Positions 1 through 12,311 of a stretch of 64,000 nt of DNA are shown here, piece by piece. A model generated the notes under the pieces. It was not told where the DNA came from. It did no database searches and worked only from the letters and a program-made list of their open reading frames with translations. The stretch spans positions 1,364,001-1,428,000 of the forward strand of contig JAGYVD010000010.1 of the NCBI GenBank assembly GCA_021209875.1. The letters run 5' to 3'. This stretch comes from Rosellinia necatrix. Taxonomy: Eukaryota > Ascomycota > Sordariomycetes > Xylariales > Xylariaceae. Numbering within the stretch: position 1 is the stretch's first letter; each line of letters opens with the position of its first letter. Both the position numbers and the translations under genes were made by a program.

Positions 1-1
1 T

Positions 2-562
2 GAGGCTTTCTTCAAGAGACCCCGGACTTTTACTCTTGGTGTATGCAATGGTTGCCAAATGCTTTCTCGGCTCAACGAATTCAACCCTGGTTTGATACCT
101 GGAGCCGAGAACTGGCCCATTTTCGTCCAAAACAAGAGTCAGCAATTTGAGGCCCGATTTTCTATGGTGAAAATAGGCTATGACTCACGGAACTCGGTAT
201 TCTTTGGGGGTATGGAGGGCTCAATGTTACCAATCGCCATCTCTCATGGCGAAGGAAGGGCTGAGTTCTCGACGCCGGCCAAGCAACAATCTGTGCTTGT
301 GGATGAAGGGCTAGCTCAACTACGATACGTCGACAATTCTGGTGAAGTTACGGAGAGGTATCCATTTAATCCTAACGGTAGCCCTCACGGAATTGCCGGC
401 GTTACGAGTCGTGATGGTCGTGTGCTTGCAATGATGCCACACCCTGAACGAACAATAATGGCGGATGTTGCAAGCTACGTTCCTCAAAAGCAGTTAAAGG
501 AGTTTGGGCAATACGGGCCGTGGATCAGGATGTTCCGCAACGCTAGGAAATGGGTCGGGTAA
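2..562 (+). CDS. ADE6: Phosphoribosylformylglycinamidine synthase (FGAM synthase), 3' end
   Basis: This is the C-terminal glutamine amidotransferase domain of FGAM synthase, the ATP- and glutamine-dependent fourth step of de novo purine synthesis. The frame is open from base 2, so the gene starts outside the window and about 186 codons are seen. The nucleophile lies in the motif GVCNGCQ (Cys at nt 44-46). The catalytic His/Glu pair lies in MMPHPERT (His at nt 440-442, Glu at 446-448). The stretch [20 protein letters not shown] and the ending [13 protein letters not shown] are typical of the PurL/ADE6 C-terminus. No intron or frameshift is visible in this part. It is a housekeeping gene unrelated to its neighbours. 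Family call from motifs; confidence high. Confidence 0.95.
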   Translation, partial: EAFFKRPRTFTLGVCNGCQMLSRLNEFNPGLIPGAENWPIFVQNKSQQFEARFSMVKIGYDSRNSVFFGGMEGSMLPIAISHGEGRAEFSTPAKQQSVLVDEGLAQLRYVDNSGEVTERYPFNPNGSPHGIAGVTSRDGRVLAMMPHPERTIMADVASYVPQKQLKEFGQYGPWIRMFRNARKWVG

Positions 563-971
563 TACAGAGAGTATTCACTCGATAAAGATGTAACTCATTC
601 ACGGCGTTCACACCTTATTTGATTATCTATCTGTTTATACGGTTTTAGAGATACCACTCCTGTTCAGTCCTAGTGCTAATTCACCATGGTAACCATTCAT
701 TCACTGCTGCACAATAATGGTGGTTAATGGACAATAGGAGTGGGTAGACAATAAACAATGGTATCAATGGTGCTGGTTGACTTTTATATCAAAGTCCCAA
801 CACTAGAAACAAATTTTCCTCTCTATACAAACAACCATCTACACGCAACCCATCTACACACAGCCCATCTACACACAACCCATCTATACACGACGTATTT
901 GCGATATACATACCTTTCTTTAAACCATACATTATACAACTTGAAGAACGCTTTGGCGACTTGTCTCCACA
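563..971. other. Intergenic region with promoter of the caspase-like gene
   Basis: No gene is supported here. The region holds the end of the FGAM synthase transcript and the promoter and 5' leader of the next gene. A four-unit 15-bp repeat (835-894) lies just upstream of the chosen start codon. Confidence 0.6.
835..894. repeat. 15-bp minisatellite, four units
   Basis: Four adjacent 15-bp units (835-849, 850-864, 865-879, 880-894), each starting CCATCTA and differing by one to three bases. The array sits 78 bp upstream of the caspase-like start codon, probably in its leader or core promoter. Copy number is likely to vary between strains (inference). Confidence 0.85.
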
Positions 972-2422
972 ATGCCGCCAGCAATCACCCAACAATCTGG
1001 CCCAAGACGGGCCAAAAATGTAGCTAAAAATATCGGCCGTTTCGTTAAAAAGACCTACTCACGATTTAAGAAAGAGCTGTCAAGTTACTCTCTCTCAACT
1101 TCTCTGGAGAAGCACGTCGCTACTAACGCAACTAATACCCGCCCACGATACCGATACAACAATTACGACACTCCGCCTCTAGAGGTGGATTTGAAGTCCG
1201 AAACAGAGGCGCTAAATGAGTCGATCCACGATGCTTGGCCCTCCCGCCATCACAGCCGGTACCGTAAGGTACGGGCGCTTCTCGTGTGTTGGGCCGATGT
1301 CGACACGACGAATGCAACCTCCTCGTCAAGTGCGGCTAGAAATGACACTGTGAATGGGCCATTCATCCCCGCAGCCGGCCAGCTCGCAAGCGTGCTCGAC
1401 CGCCACTATGGAGCTGAGTCACAGGTGTTACTAATTCCTTCTATGGAGAGCCCACAGGACATGCTTGTGGGAAAGGTGAACCAGTTTGTGAGTGAATACG
1501 GCTCTTCCGACACTCTGCTGCTTTTCTGGTATGGTGGACACGCCGAGGTTGTTGGCAGCGCCCTCGGCGGGGGGCGTAACAGCACTGCTGGAGAGATCAT
1601 TTGGTATGGCCAGTAAGTTCTCACCCTTCTTCTCCCCACCATCCCTACCCCTGAAGTGATTTCGTTCCCACCGCCACCCCTCCTTCTCGCCTGGCCAAGC
1701 TAACACATGACCGGTACCACAGGAGAGATGAGCCAGGTGTATTGGCTCGATCCATCACCAGCTGCCTCGGTCGCGCGCGAGGCGACGTCGTCATGCTGAA
1801 CGACAGCCCGTTCGCCCAACATGCGTACACGAGCTACATGTACGGGCCAGGGAGCTTCGAGCTGCTCGGCAGCGGCTCGACCACGCCTAGCTACGCCGAA
1901 GTGTACCCGGACCGCGAGGCGGCATTCACGCGGACACTCGCGCTGATGCTGGACTCGCCAGCGCTCGCGGCGCGCGGCGTGTCCACCGTGGAGCTGCACC
2001 ATAAGCTAATCGACATCGTCATGCCGAGCCGCGTCCTAGTCGACGACTCGCCGGCCATCTCGCCCCACACCAGCGTCGCGGGGGCGAGCGACGACCCGCG
2101 CGGCCACAGCCGCCAAACCTCCTCGCTGATCGCCGCCCGCGCGCCGCGCCGTCCTGGCGGCACACCCGAGTACCCAGTTTACTGCCAGATGTCGCAGTCC
2201 GCCGCCGCCGCGCTGGGCGGCGGCGTCACCCGCACCGCCGTGCTCTCGCGCCTCGGCCACAGCCTCGGCCGCCGGCCCAAGCACGCCTTCGTGCCCGGCG
2301 ACCAGCCACGGCTCAAGATCGCCGTCGATCTCGTGCGCCCAGACCTCGACGCCCGCCGCTGGGAGGAGTGGATCATGCGCGCCCCAACCGATGCCTCGAG
2401 CGTGTCGGTCAAGCTCGTGTAG
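972..2422 (+). CDS. Caspase-like (peptidase C14) protein lacking the catalytic cysteine
   Basis: Two exons, 972-1612 and 1723-2422, joined by a 110-nt intron (GTAAGT donor, GCTAAC branch site, ACCACAG acceptor), give 446 aa. After a basic N-terminus, a caspase p20-like fold starts near residue 97 (RALLVCWADVD) and includes the helix AAGQLASVLDRHYG and the catalytic-His loop LLLFWYGGHAEV (His189). Strand beta-4, which carries the catalytic Cys in C14 enzymes (usually hydrophobics-DCC), reads VVMLNDSPFAQ, so both Cys positions are Ser242/Pro243. The following FELLGSGS and AAFTRTLALML match the ELIAACG and SFTxxLI blocks of fungal caspase-like proteins. The protein is therefore probably a pseudoprotease. 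The gene faces an NLR gene tail-to-tail. Fold assignment is from motifs. The start is the first ATG of the frame and is not certain. Confidence 0.75.
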
Positions 2423-3212
2423 TAGATAAAGGGGAGGGGGTGGGGATGGGGGGAGTTCATAAACGGGATGGGTCGCGTCTGCGCTAGTATTCCGTCATAA
2501 GACGCCTGCGTGCCAGGATGGGGAGGGAAGGGATGGTTGGGGGTGGTTCATTATGGCCACCATGGCGTTTTTGGGGGAGGGGGGTTGAGTGATTTACCCT
2601 TGCGACGTCTATACCCGTGCTTGAACGCAGGTTGCTATTATAGAGTTCCCATTGCTAGCTAGTTAGTTTAACTGCGGCTAATTGAATCACGGCGTTTTTG
2701 CTTTTGGTAACTAAACCTCTTTAACTGCTCATGATTTCAAACCACGCCTACGAGAATAGTGATTGTGTCCCCCTTGTTTCCGCGTTTTAAGCGCTCTACC
2801 AAATCTATTTTCTATTGCTGTATCGCGTGCCCGGTACATGACCGCTCGCGCGTTTCTAACTATCAAAACTGGAGGGACATGCCATTTCGACAATTACGAT
2901 GTTTACTGTGGAAGCGGAGCGGGTGAGGTGGGCTGCAGAGGGTTCTTGAAACTATGGGGAATATGTTAACTGGACTGTTGAGAAATCGAGGCCCTTCGTA
3001 GCGAAAATAGAGGCTTTAAGTTGATCATAGATATCTTTTTTGTCTAACTAATTCTTCATGTTGACGACACAATAGCGACTTATATGAAAACAAATCAAAA
3101 TGAAGATAAATAGACTGCCTTTTTGGCGGACACTCCGCTTGACCACATATACGGTAAACAACCGCATAAACAGAAATATATGAATGCATAGTAGCCATCA
3201 CTGCTTATCCGA
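2423..3212. other. Intergenic region between convergent caspase-like and NLR genes
   Basis: About 790 bp between two 3' ends. The first 200 bp are G-rich on the plus strand. No gene is supported and no transposon remnant is recognisable. Confidence 0.6.
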
Positions 3213-6200
3213 TCATTCGAACCCAAGGACCAAAACCTCACCAGAGTGGGACCCTATTACGACCTTTCGTCCTTGCACACATACTGCCACCCCACTTAAA
3301 AGCGGTGCAACTCCTGGCTCTGCCGCGGCCCAAGTATTCCACGGGGTATGCCTCTTGGGGATATATATGTGCTTTTTGTTGTTGCGTGTAATCCAATATT
3401 CGGTCGAAGTGCCCGAACCATAAATTCCAACGCCATAAGGCCATGATGCCGGTATGAAACATGGTTGCAGAGATGAATTCGGGCCGCCGAGATGTAAAGG
3501 GCCGAACTCGGTAAACAAGCAATCCGGGTACATGCTATCCATTCGTAATGTTGTAAGTGGAACCGTAGGGGCAGTGTGGAACGACAAACACTGGCCAGTG
3601 TGAATATCCCAGATTCTTACTTTCTTATCTTCACATGACGAAAAAACCCTTTGCCCACTAGGTTCGAAAACTATTGTTAGCACCGCTCCTTCGTGACCCT
3701 TAAGCCTGTGCTTTATTTCAAATCTGGGGAGGTCGGAGGTGTTCGATTCCTTTGAACAAGTCCACAGTATTACACTCCCGTTGTTTTTGCCTCCGGATGC
3801 TAGGTATCGATCATCATCGGAGAAAGCAGCACATAGGACAATGTCATCCTGACCACGTAGTACAGTTTGCTTATTTTCGTTGTTTCCGTGAACTCGCTGA
3901 TCACGGCCACGGCGTGTCTTAACATGAATTGCGGCTCCATTTAGTATTGTTTTCGTATCCGGAATGCGCCAGCTGCGAATAGTCTCGTCGTCACAACCTG
4001 ACACCAACAATTCCCCATCATGTGAAAACACAGCGCACCGGACCCAATCGGCATAGCCCAGGAATACCTGAAGGTTGGAACCGTGCTCTACATCCCAAAG
4101 CCGTATAGAACAGTCTTGAGATGAAGATGCCAATATTTTCTCATCGCGTGGGTGGAACGCAAGAGAAAAAACGTAGCAATCATGACCGAGCATCTGGTGT
4201 AAGAGTCGGCCTGTCGCTCCGTTCCAGCTACAGATCACGCCATCACAAGTGGCTGACGCGATGAATTTTCCGTTGTTAGAATATGCTAGAGTCTCAACAG
4301 ATTCCGTATGGGGCTGAACTTCCGTGCGATCGCTCCCTATACCTAAGCTAGGAGTTGACATCTTACGGCCCATTTGATAACTGGAGTCCCATATACAAGC
4401 TGTTTCATCCTCGGAACAGGAAAGGATGTGTTTACCGTCGGGTGAGAATGTTAAATCGTGAATAAAATCATCGTGGGTTCTCGTTTCGGGTTCCGTCTCT
4501 GGTATTAAATCACCAGCCACGGATTGGGATCTCCATACCTTGATCTTTCGGCTTTGTAAGGCACACGCGAGTTGTAGCCCATCCGGCGAGACAGAAATTG
4601 CGCACTTAAATACACTATCATCATGCCGGATTGTGCGTATTTTCCGTCGGCTTTCGATATCCCATATAGAAACGTATCCGTCAAAAGAAACCGCGAAAGA
4701 CGTGGAATTTGGAGAAACAGCCAAGGCTGAAATTTCGTCTAGTGTGCATTCGTCCCAAAGCTTCTGCCCAGACTCAATATCCCATAGCGCCATTAAAGAG
4801 TTTGACGCAGTTAATAGTTGAGAATCATGGGAACAGAACTTAATACAAAATATTTCATCTTCGGCATGGATGTTGACGCCGGACCCAATATCTAGATCCC
4901 GCTTACGCGCGGCTCGTTGTGTTACGTCCCATATTTTGACGTGTCCAAAAATGGTTGCGGCTAATATCATTCCATTCTTTGATAGTTGAATGTCGTAGAC
5001 GCCTTCAGAGTAGTCTGTAGCTGTAGATAATACTTCGTAGGCGTTTGAATCAAGTATATTCCAAACCTTAATCACACTGCCGTTCGTGGCCGCCAGGTGC
5101 CCATTAGCAGCAAGTGAGACTACGTCTATCGATTCACCCTGCATTTTAGTGTCAATTATATTTTGAATGGTGCCGGTATATGCATCCCAAATATGTATTT
5201 TGTCGTCGCCCGACCCCAAGGCAACGAGTTTACCATCGGGGGAATAGCAACAAGCACTGACCGCATCTGAATGACCCTGAAGTTCGTGTATCAAGCTGCT
5301 GCGGTCACCGCGAACCGTCGGAAGTATCTTTATGCCCGACAAATGCTTTGCGAAGAGATTTTTCTTGATGTCGTTTTTGAGAGGGTAGAAGAAAAGGGAA
5401 TTTTTCGCTTGGGGCTGGGCTGGAGATGACGTGGACTGGTGGAAACAGTAGAGCCGGTGTGTCTCCCGAACGCGTATAAGAAGATGAGAATTAAGTTCTG
5501 AACTTTGACTCAAATCTCTTTCCTATATTATCGTGTGAGTAAACTATTCACCTCCTTTCTCTAGTGCCTTTCTTAGGCGCCGTTTACAAATTCAAATTGC
5601 TCTAGACCAAGCTCTGAGGCTTTGACAATGCGTAGGCAAAAGTCTTTGGGCAAAATCTGACACTTCGATGTCTATTGGTGGAATAATAGGAGACTAGAGA
5701 CAAAAACTGTTTACGTACCATTAAAACTTTCTCTAACTCTCTTAGAAGGTTAAAGACTTCAAGTTGTTTCCCGGTGGACGAAAGGAGATCCAACCATTCT
5801 AGCGAGTATTCGGCCAGAAATTCCACTGCCGCTTCAGTGGATCTCTTGATATCGGTTGCTTCACAAAAGTGCTTAATCCAGTATGAGGCTGCGTAGCTGA
5901 CAGTTTCTGGTGACTGCGGGGTTTGGTGTGCCTGGAAAAACTCCGCTAGCAAGCGCAAACAAGAATGCGCTATGATAGCATGCGTAGAAGACACGCCTAT
6001 CCCCATACAGTCCCGGTCGATGATGAAGTCCTGTGCCGAGCTATCAAAGAAAGAAACGAACTCGCTGTCAACTCGGAGGAATGTGGAGAGCGGCCCATGC
6101 ACGATGCTAGAGAGGTCTATTTCGGGTGAAGGCTCTAAAAAGCCCTGGAGTTCATAGATCTTGAGGGGTTTGAACGCAATAGCAGTATACGCCAAAATTT

Positions 6201-8206
6201 GGCGATAGAGCCGCCTAGTTTCAGTGTTTGGCTCTAAGAGTCTGGCTTCCAGATATTTATAGAACTCATGGATGTCTCCTTTATCAGGTGTGTTCTCGAG
6301 ACTATCCAACATGTGGCGGGGGCCAGTTTCTCTGATGGTTAAACAGGCAATCTCAGCCCATAAGAAATTTCCGCGTGCACGGTCGCGAATCATGTTTATC
6401 AGGCTGTTCCTAAGGTCCTCAGTGAGATATTCTTCTGGTACTAGTTCGTCAATTTTGTTGGGGATGTAATGGTCTTCGAAAGCAGTGACCAAGTGGTGCT
6501 GGGAAGCGTCCCAGACCAGATTACTGTGCCGAGGCAGCTCTCCTAGCCAGGGTAGAGGCGCTGAGCAGTCATGTTGCAACGCAGCTGATATGATCCAAGT
6601 TATCCGCTTTGACATCTTCGCCGTTCTTCGAATTACACGCAACAATTTGTCGAGTTCCTCAGAACTGAGTTTGTCAACCCCATCTACCAAGAAAACTGTC
6701 GGTTTGAAATTTTCATCACGGAAGATTGAAGATAGAATATTAGACAGTAACAAGAAATCGTCCAGGACGATAAATTCCCCTTGCCGCACAAGGTCCCTTT
6801 GAGCTTCCAAGTGTTTTTGAAGTAAATTCTGGTCCTTGAATAACATGTTAAGGAGACCATTTAAAACGGAGGAGAAGCTGTTGCAGTTTGGGAAGCTCCT
6901 CGAACAAAAGAAATATGAGCAATATTTCAAGCCGTTTGGTTTACTCTCGCCCCTCGATATTCTGTGGGCGATTGAAAGCATGAGAAGAGACTTTCCAGAT
7001 CCTAGAGTTCCCGTCACACACAGAACACGGTTCTTTTTCTGGCCCTGACCGAAGACTTCAGAGTATTCTTTGGTTGAGGTAACCCATAAATAGAAAAGGT
7101 CGAGCATCTGTTCATTCGTAGCCATCATCACTGGAACAACGCCCCCTAGGCTAACATTCCGGGGTACAGTTGAAAGAATCCCCGCATGGCTTCTATTTTT
7201 TTCATTATCAAGAGGGCGGGATGGCCCCCTCGGACCGGTGAAATTCTGGTATCCAGCAGTGGTAGCGTTCATTCTATCCTGTTTTTTCCGAGTCGCTGCT
7301 AGTTCCTTGGAGCTGCCACCATGTAGAATATCGATAGCAACAACAGATCCGTCGTCGTTTGATGTGCGTTCCGGTTGCGGAATAGCTTTTAATATCTGGT
7401 GGATTTGAATTTCCATCTCTTCTGACGTACAGTCACCCATTAGAGTTCTTTCCGCCTCGATTACCGCGCTGAAACTCGAACTAGTGTCTGGTATGGATGT
7501 GTGTTCATCTTGATAAACAATTGGCGCCTGGCCACTAGCGTGGAAGACAAATTGAACATGGAATGACAAAATAGACTGGTAAAGATTGGTAATCCCTTTT
7601 CTCAAACTTCTCAAACATTTGCTGTCGTGAGTGCTGGCCGAGAAGATGAGCTCGGGGAGAATACCGTATTGTGGCAGTCTCTGTAATATGTAGGAGCACC
7701 CCGAAGTATCGACGCTATTTGTCACAGGATTATCTGCAGAGACCTGGAACAATGTCAGTCATGTTGGTGCCTTTGTAGTTTAACCTAAAGGCAAATGGGG
7801 AGGAATCGTTCATTACATATGCGGAACTATCGGTCGCTGCCCACGGAATAATGGCCGCCTTGACCTTCTCAGCTCCCGTATTCATCGTCTGGTATGTAGA
7901 ATCAACCGGTTTAGCATAGTATTCATCATAGCCCTGATCAACAACAAAGAGATTCATTATCTTCTCCAGGAGTGCCTTATAAATAAGGGGGCTAGAATCC
8001 ATATCGCCAAATATGTCCATCAGCGATGTCAATAATGACCGTGGCAAGCCGAGTGAACCCAATCGAATCCGTTGTGAAACGATTTCCTCATAATAAGCGA
8101 GCCGCTTTGGATTTTCATCCTTCAGATCTGTATACGCGTCTTTCCAGAGCTTGGCCCCCTCCTTTTCGAAGGGTAATAGCACTTCTGCCGGTCTTGTTCC
8201 CGCCAT
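3213..8206 (-). CDS. NLR-like STAND protein: NACHT_N - NACHT - WD40 repeats
   Basis: Best model: exons 8206-7817, 7743-5719 and 5522-3213, both introns phase 0, giving 1574 aa. Intron 1 (73 nt) starts GTAATG. Intron 2 (196 nt) starts GTACGT; its acceptor, after AATATAG, is the less certain one. The N-terminus (LWKDAYTDLKDENPKRLAYYE) fits the NACHT-NTPase N-terminal domain (PF17100 type), which continues into exon 2. The NACHT core has Walker A GTLGSGKS near residue 375 and Walker B TVFLVDGVD near 480. The C-terminal 700 residues hold about 11-12 WD40 units ending in IWD/LWD/VWN, the first opening ELQGHSDAV. The units are diverged, unlike the near-identical repeats of HET-E/HET-D-type receptors. 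Family role: signal-responsive NTPase in non-self recognition or programmed cell death; ligand unknown. No frameshift seen. Confidence 0.85.
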
Positions 8207-10542
8207 GGTGTTGGTGAAACTCGGGATTCAAAAGCCGTCGATACAAGAGAGTCTTTATTGCTTTATATGGTCTTTGCAGGTGAGTTGTAGGATCATACGT
8301 AAATGTGGAGGCGGGTCCAGAAGTTTTTTGTTGGCCGATGAAAAGGTATTTATCGGTAGTTTCGATGCGTAACACCCCTACGCGGTCATTTCATACCCCT
8401 CGCGTATTTTTTGAGACAATAGAGCGGGTAGGATATCCTTGTACGCTATAGTGTACAACCCTTCGGGACCGAGTGAGGCTGACTATTGCTGATGCCACGT
8501 AATATATTGAGCAAGGCGAATAATGAACGAGAACCTCTAAGCCTCTAACTGCTCCTCCCTATTGCCTTCTTAAACAGGGTGAAGGCGGAAGACCTGGACT
8601 CTGAAACACTTTCTCACGTTGTTTCTTGGCGGGACTTCCCGCCTAAGACATAAATATGGGCCTATGTAAAAACGCAAGAAGGCTGGCATGGGGAGGTACT
8701 ATTACAAAGGCTCCAAGTTCACTTCGAGATCCACCGGGGGGTACCTGTGTTGAGCTGCGCATGGCATATAACTGTAGTTACGCATTCGGCCCATCGCTTC
8801 AGCCTGGCCAAGCCCGGTGGTGATAGTTCAATAACATACTACCGGACGTATCGTGACTCAGCCGTATCACCAATCATGCCAGTCATTTAGCCGCCAGAAG
8901 TAGACACACCTTCCCGTTCATCTATTATCGGGACACGTATTAAGTACCACGCTACACTTAACTAAGCTAAGGGATACGATAGGACTGCCATGCGTACTAA
9001 AGCTCCCAAGGGATGAGCAGATATGTGCAACTCCAGATAGCCGATCATGTGGGAGCCTGGTCAGAAAGGCGAAACAGGGATGAGTGAGCACCGCCATGGC
9101 ATAGCCGAACAAGCGAAGCAAGGGGAATATATATGATGACAATCCTAGGCTACAGCCAATTGAATATCTGCCTTGGTGGTTCGTGCTGTAGTGATTAGAT
9201 ACTTAGGTATAAGACCTAGACATGTACACAGGACAAATGGAATGTTTCAAAATGTAGCACCCTCACCCCTAAATAGCCACCACTAACATCAAGCCTGGGC
9301 ATCAAACGCGTACCTTGGTGTTTATTCCCTAGTGTAACATCTCATACGTAGGGACTGCATATACTTGAGAGGTATCTATTGCTTTCAATGGTCTTGTGCT
9401 CAACACAAATATCAGACGAAGGTCCAATATTGTCTGCAAACTTACGATTAGCTTATCGCCCGGCTTTTGACGCACAAAAGTTCTGAATAAGATAGCTAGA
9501 CACCATCAACTATATCTCCATCATGACGGGACTGACCTAGCCCTGGTGTTGTGGCTGGTACAATAATTCCCTCACCAGTACGCTCCGCCTTCTTCCCTCC
9601 CCCAGGATCAATGGATCGTGCGTATATCTCATCAAAGATTTGAGGTCGTCAGCTACTTAAGGGGAGAAGTCATTTTGCGGCACTTTGAACGGGAGGCAAC
9701 GGTTTATTCGCCGCAAGATAACTGACCCACGCTTTGGTAAATCACCAGTATTTTGTGTTCATGTTGGAAGACGGCAGATTTTCTGTCAAATCGGAAGTGC
9801 AAGGCCAATGCGTCGATTAGGTTCCCCCATACGTCACACTGTCCGCCGGATACTTTCAATAGTATCTTCGTAAGAAGTAGTAAAGCTAACATGGGGCATA
9901 TTAAGAACGGTGAAAACGGAAAAAGACAGGACAGTTATACCCAGGGCCTGGTTTAATTCCAGCTTGCGTTATGGTATCGAGTACCTCTTTTCACTGTAGC
10001 TAATAGATTTCTTGTTTACACCTTTAACTCTGTACCCTGAGCTCGTGGCCAGCAAAGAGCTCTACTCTTCTATTATCTCTGTGATAAGGATTGTTATAAC
10101 ATCGCGAAGGTATAGGAAAATTATGAGAGTTAGGAAATATCAAAAATACCACGACCCTTTGCCGTATAGACATGCTTGCTCACTGTCGGGCACCAGGCAC
10201 CATTGCCCTTGAACCAACCATCTATAGTCGGCGATGTACACGCATCCCCGCAGTCGAGGCACGTGTAGACTGCCCTGAACCTATGTGAGCCCATTTCCAC
10301 TGTCCAATAGACACCATGCATCCTCTTCCACCCGAAGTTAGTTAATGTCCTCCCCCCCAGTCCATTTCACAGGCCGTCTTATCAGCCCAGCTTATGGCCT
10401 TACCTAGATATAATGGCGAGCCTGTCATGTCGCATTATTCCAGTGGCAAGAAATTAACCATCGTGGAAATGCCTCCTGTTGATTGTCCACATCATATTGA
10501 CTGCCATTAACATTGAGTGAAGGGTACCCAATCAATGTCACA
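8207..10542. other. Intergenic region, 2.3 kb, no supported gene
   Basis: Only short ORFs occur here. The best is a 63-codon minus-strand ORF at 10130-10321 with four cysteines (CLDCGDAC...WCP), lacking a signal peptide and any recognised family. The part nearest 8207 should hold the NLR promoter. No tandem array or transposon end was found. Confidence 0.5.
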
Positions 10543-12311
10543 TCAAATATTCACTTGGCTCATCCCATACGAGACCGATGAGCCCGCAACCTGATTTGAG
10601 GTCGCCACGGCCATCCTCTTAGAGAGCGGATCACCAAGGGAAAGACCGGCCGCTTCGCTCTTCCGTTTTAGCGCCTGCATCTCCCTCTGGTTCCGGACGA
10701 CCGCCAGCACGCTCTGCTTCAGTACATTGAGCAGCGTCTTCTCCGCGTATCCGACCAGTATATTCTGTATCAGATTGCAGATGTTGTCCCTCTCGTACTC
10801 GTACCCGCGGCAAATGTCATCGTAGTAGAACTCCAACCCCTCGCTCTCCTCAACGACCTGCGCGCGGTGGACCCGGAGCACGAACTCCCTAGCGTTGATA
10901 GCAATCGAGAATAGGCGGACGTCAGAGAAGAACTCATCCTTGTGCCCAGCCTCGCTCATCCACACGTATATGTTGAACAGCGCCTGACTGGCGCTGTGCA
11001 TGTTGGCTACGAGCGCTGGCGTCAGGTCGCGGAACCCCTTTTTCGCCTCGATGAAGATGAACGGGAAGCAGCGCTGGATGTATCCGTCGGGGCTCATACA
11101 CGGCTTGAGGTAGTCCGGGATGGGCGTTGATTTCCAGTAGGTTCCCGGTCCGACAAGCGAGCTGTAGCGAAAGAAGATGGCGAGATCTGGCTTGGGGGCC
11201 GGTATGCTGTTTTCTTCCGTCGATGGCAGGGCGTAGTAATTGCTTCGCAGCGACCACTGGCCTTCGCAGTTGAAGTCGAATTGGTCACCAATCTGGTGAC
11301 GGTTGAGGATGGACATCAGAACGGTTCGCTGGAATACGGCCTCGTTAGCGGGAAACTTGCAATGTTCAAGGTCTTTGTTGAAATCTCGGTTGGTCGTAGT
11401 GGCCATGCGGACTGTGGATTTCCACTCGTTTATGGCATTTGACAATTCCTCAACTGTGTCATAGATACTGGCACCTCCTTGAGATCCGTCGGCTCTGCTG
11501 AGGAACAACTCGATATGGCTGCGCAACGACTCCGTCTGTGCCAAGCGAATATCCACGGCGTTTGCGATTATGACAGACTTGAGTTCAGCCGCCTTCGGGT
11601 CTTTGACGCGCTCGCCAAACTCCACTAGGCGGGTCCGCAGGCCTTCCACCAGGGAGACTTTTTTAACCTCCCTCCTACCCGGTCTCACGGTAGACTGCCG
11701 CTCTGATATGGCAAGAGATTCCGTCGAACGCGAAACGGTGGGCGCCATGTCACTGCTACCGGGTGTTCTCCGATTCGAAAAGAAGGGATCAACGTCGGCT
11801 TCTGGCGAAGTGCGCACTTGTTCCAACCACGAGTCGAGGCGCTAGACAGACAGAGGTGAGTACTAAACTGGCAACGGAACGACCAAGCTCGGGCGCTATT
11901 AGCAAGACGAACCGAATATAGCCGCAACTTTTGAAGGTCGCTGTCTGAAAGCTCGGGCGAGTCGCGCGGTTCGCCAGTCTCCTCGACCCACTGCCGTATT
12001 GCCTCTTGCGGGAGCCCTGTCGTGGTTCGATCCTGGTCTGGTAAATTCGGAGCTGTGGCAGACTCGCGGCCACGGGGCGTAACGACCTCGCGAATGGGTG
12101 TACGGTCTAAGCTTTGACACGAGTCTGACTTGCGCGGACTTCGGCGCTGCGATCTCGTCTCCTTGGTCGCTCTGGTCGGCGTTTCGCTGGCAATAGGCCG
12201 GCTAACTGATGATCCTCGTGCGTTAGCAAGCTCTTTCCCACGTATTCTCTCGCTCCGACGGGCTGTCGGTTTGGGAGCTGCTGTTGAAATCTGAACCCGA
12301 GTAAGCATCAT
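10543..12311 (-). CDS. PD-(D/E)XK nuclease-like protein
   Basis: Two exons are needed. The long C-terminal frame (10543 to about 11841) and the N-terminal frame (from ATG at 12311) overlap in different phases. A phase-0 intron at about 11912-11842 (GTTCGT...TCTAG) joins them, giving about 565 aa; the donor is weak, so the junction is tentative. The N-terminal 130 residues are basic and Ser/Thr/Arg-rich, probably disordered. The C-terminal part has the PD-(D/E)XK signature: Asp in KPDLAIFFRY (near nt 11190), then the E-x-K strand PFIFIEAKKG (near nt 11045), followed by helices (QALFNIYVWMSEAGH) and the ordered segment RGYEYERDNICNLIQNILVGY. This matches the nuclease-like domains expanded in plant-associated ascomycetes, whose role is mostly unknown. 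It is not linked to a visible transposon. Confidence 0.7.

Noticed and set aside
835..894. CRISPR-like array
   Set aside because: The units are contiguous 15-bp tandem repeats without spacers, in a eukaryotic genome.
758..1027. 89-codon ORF rich in His/Thr upstream of the caspase-like gene
   Set aside because: It is mostly a translation of the 15-bp tandem repeat and overlaps the real start in another frame.
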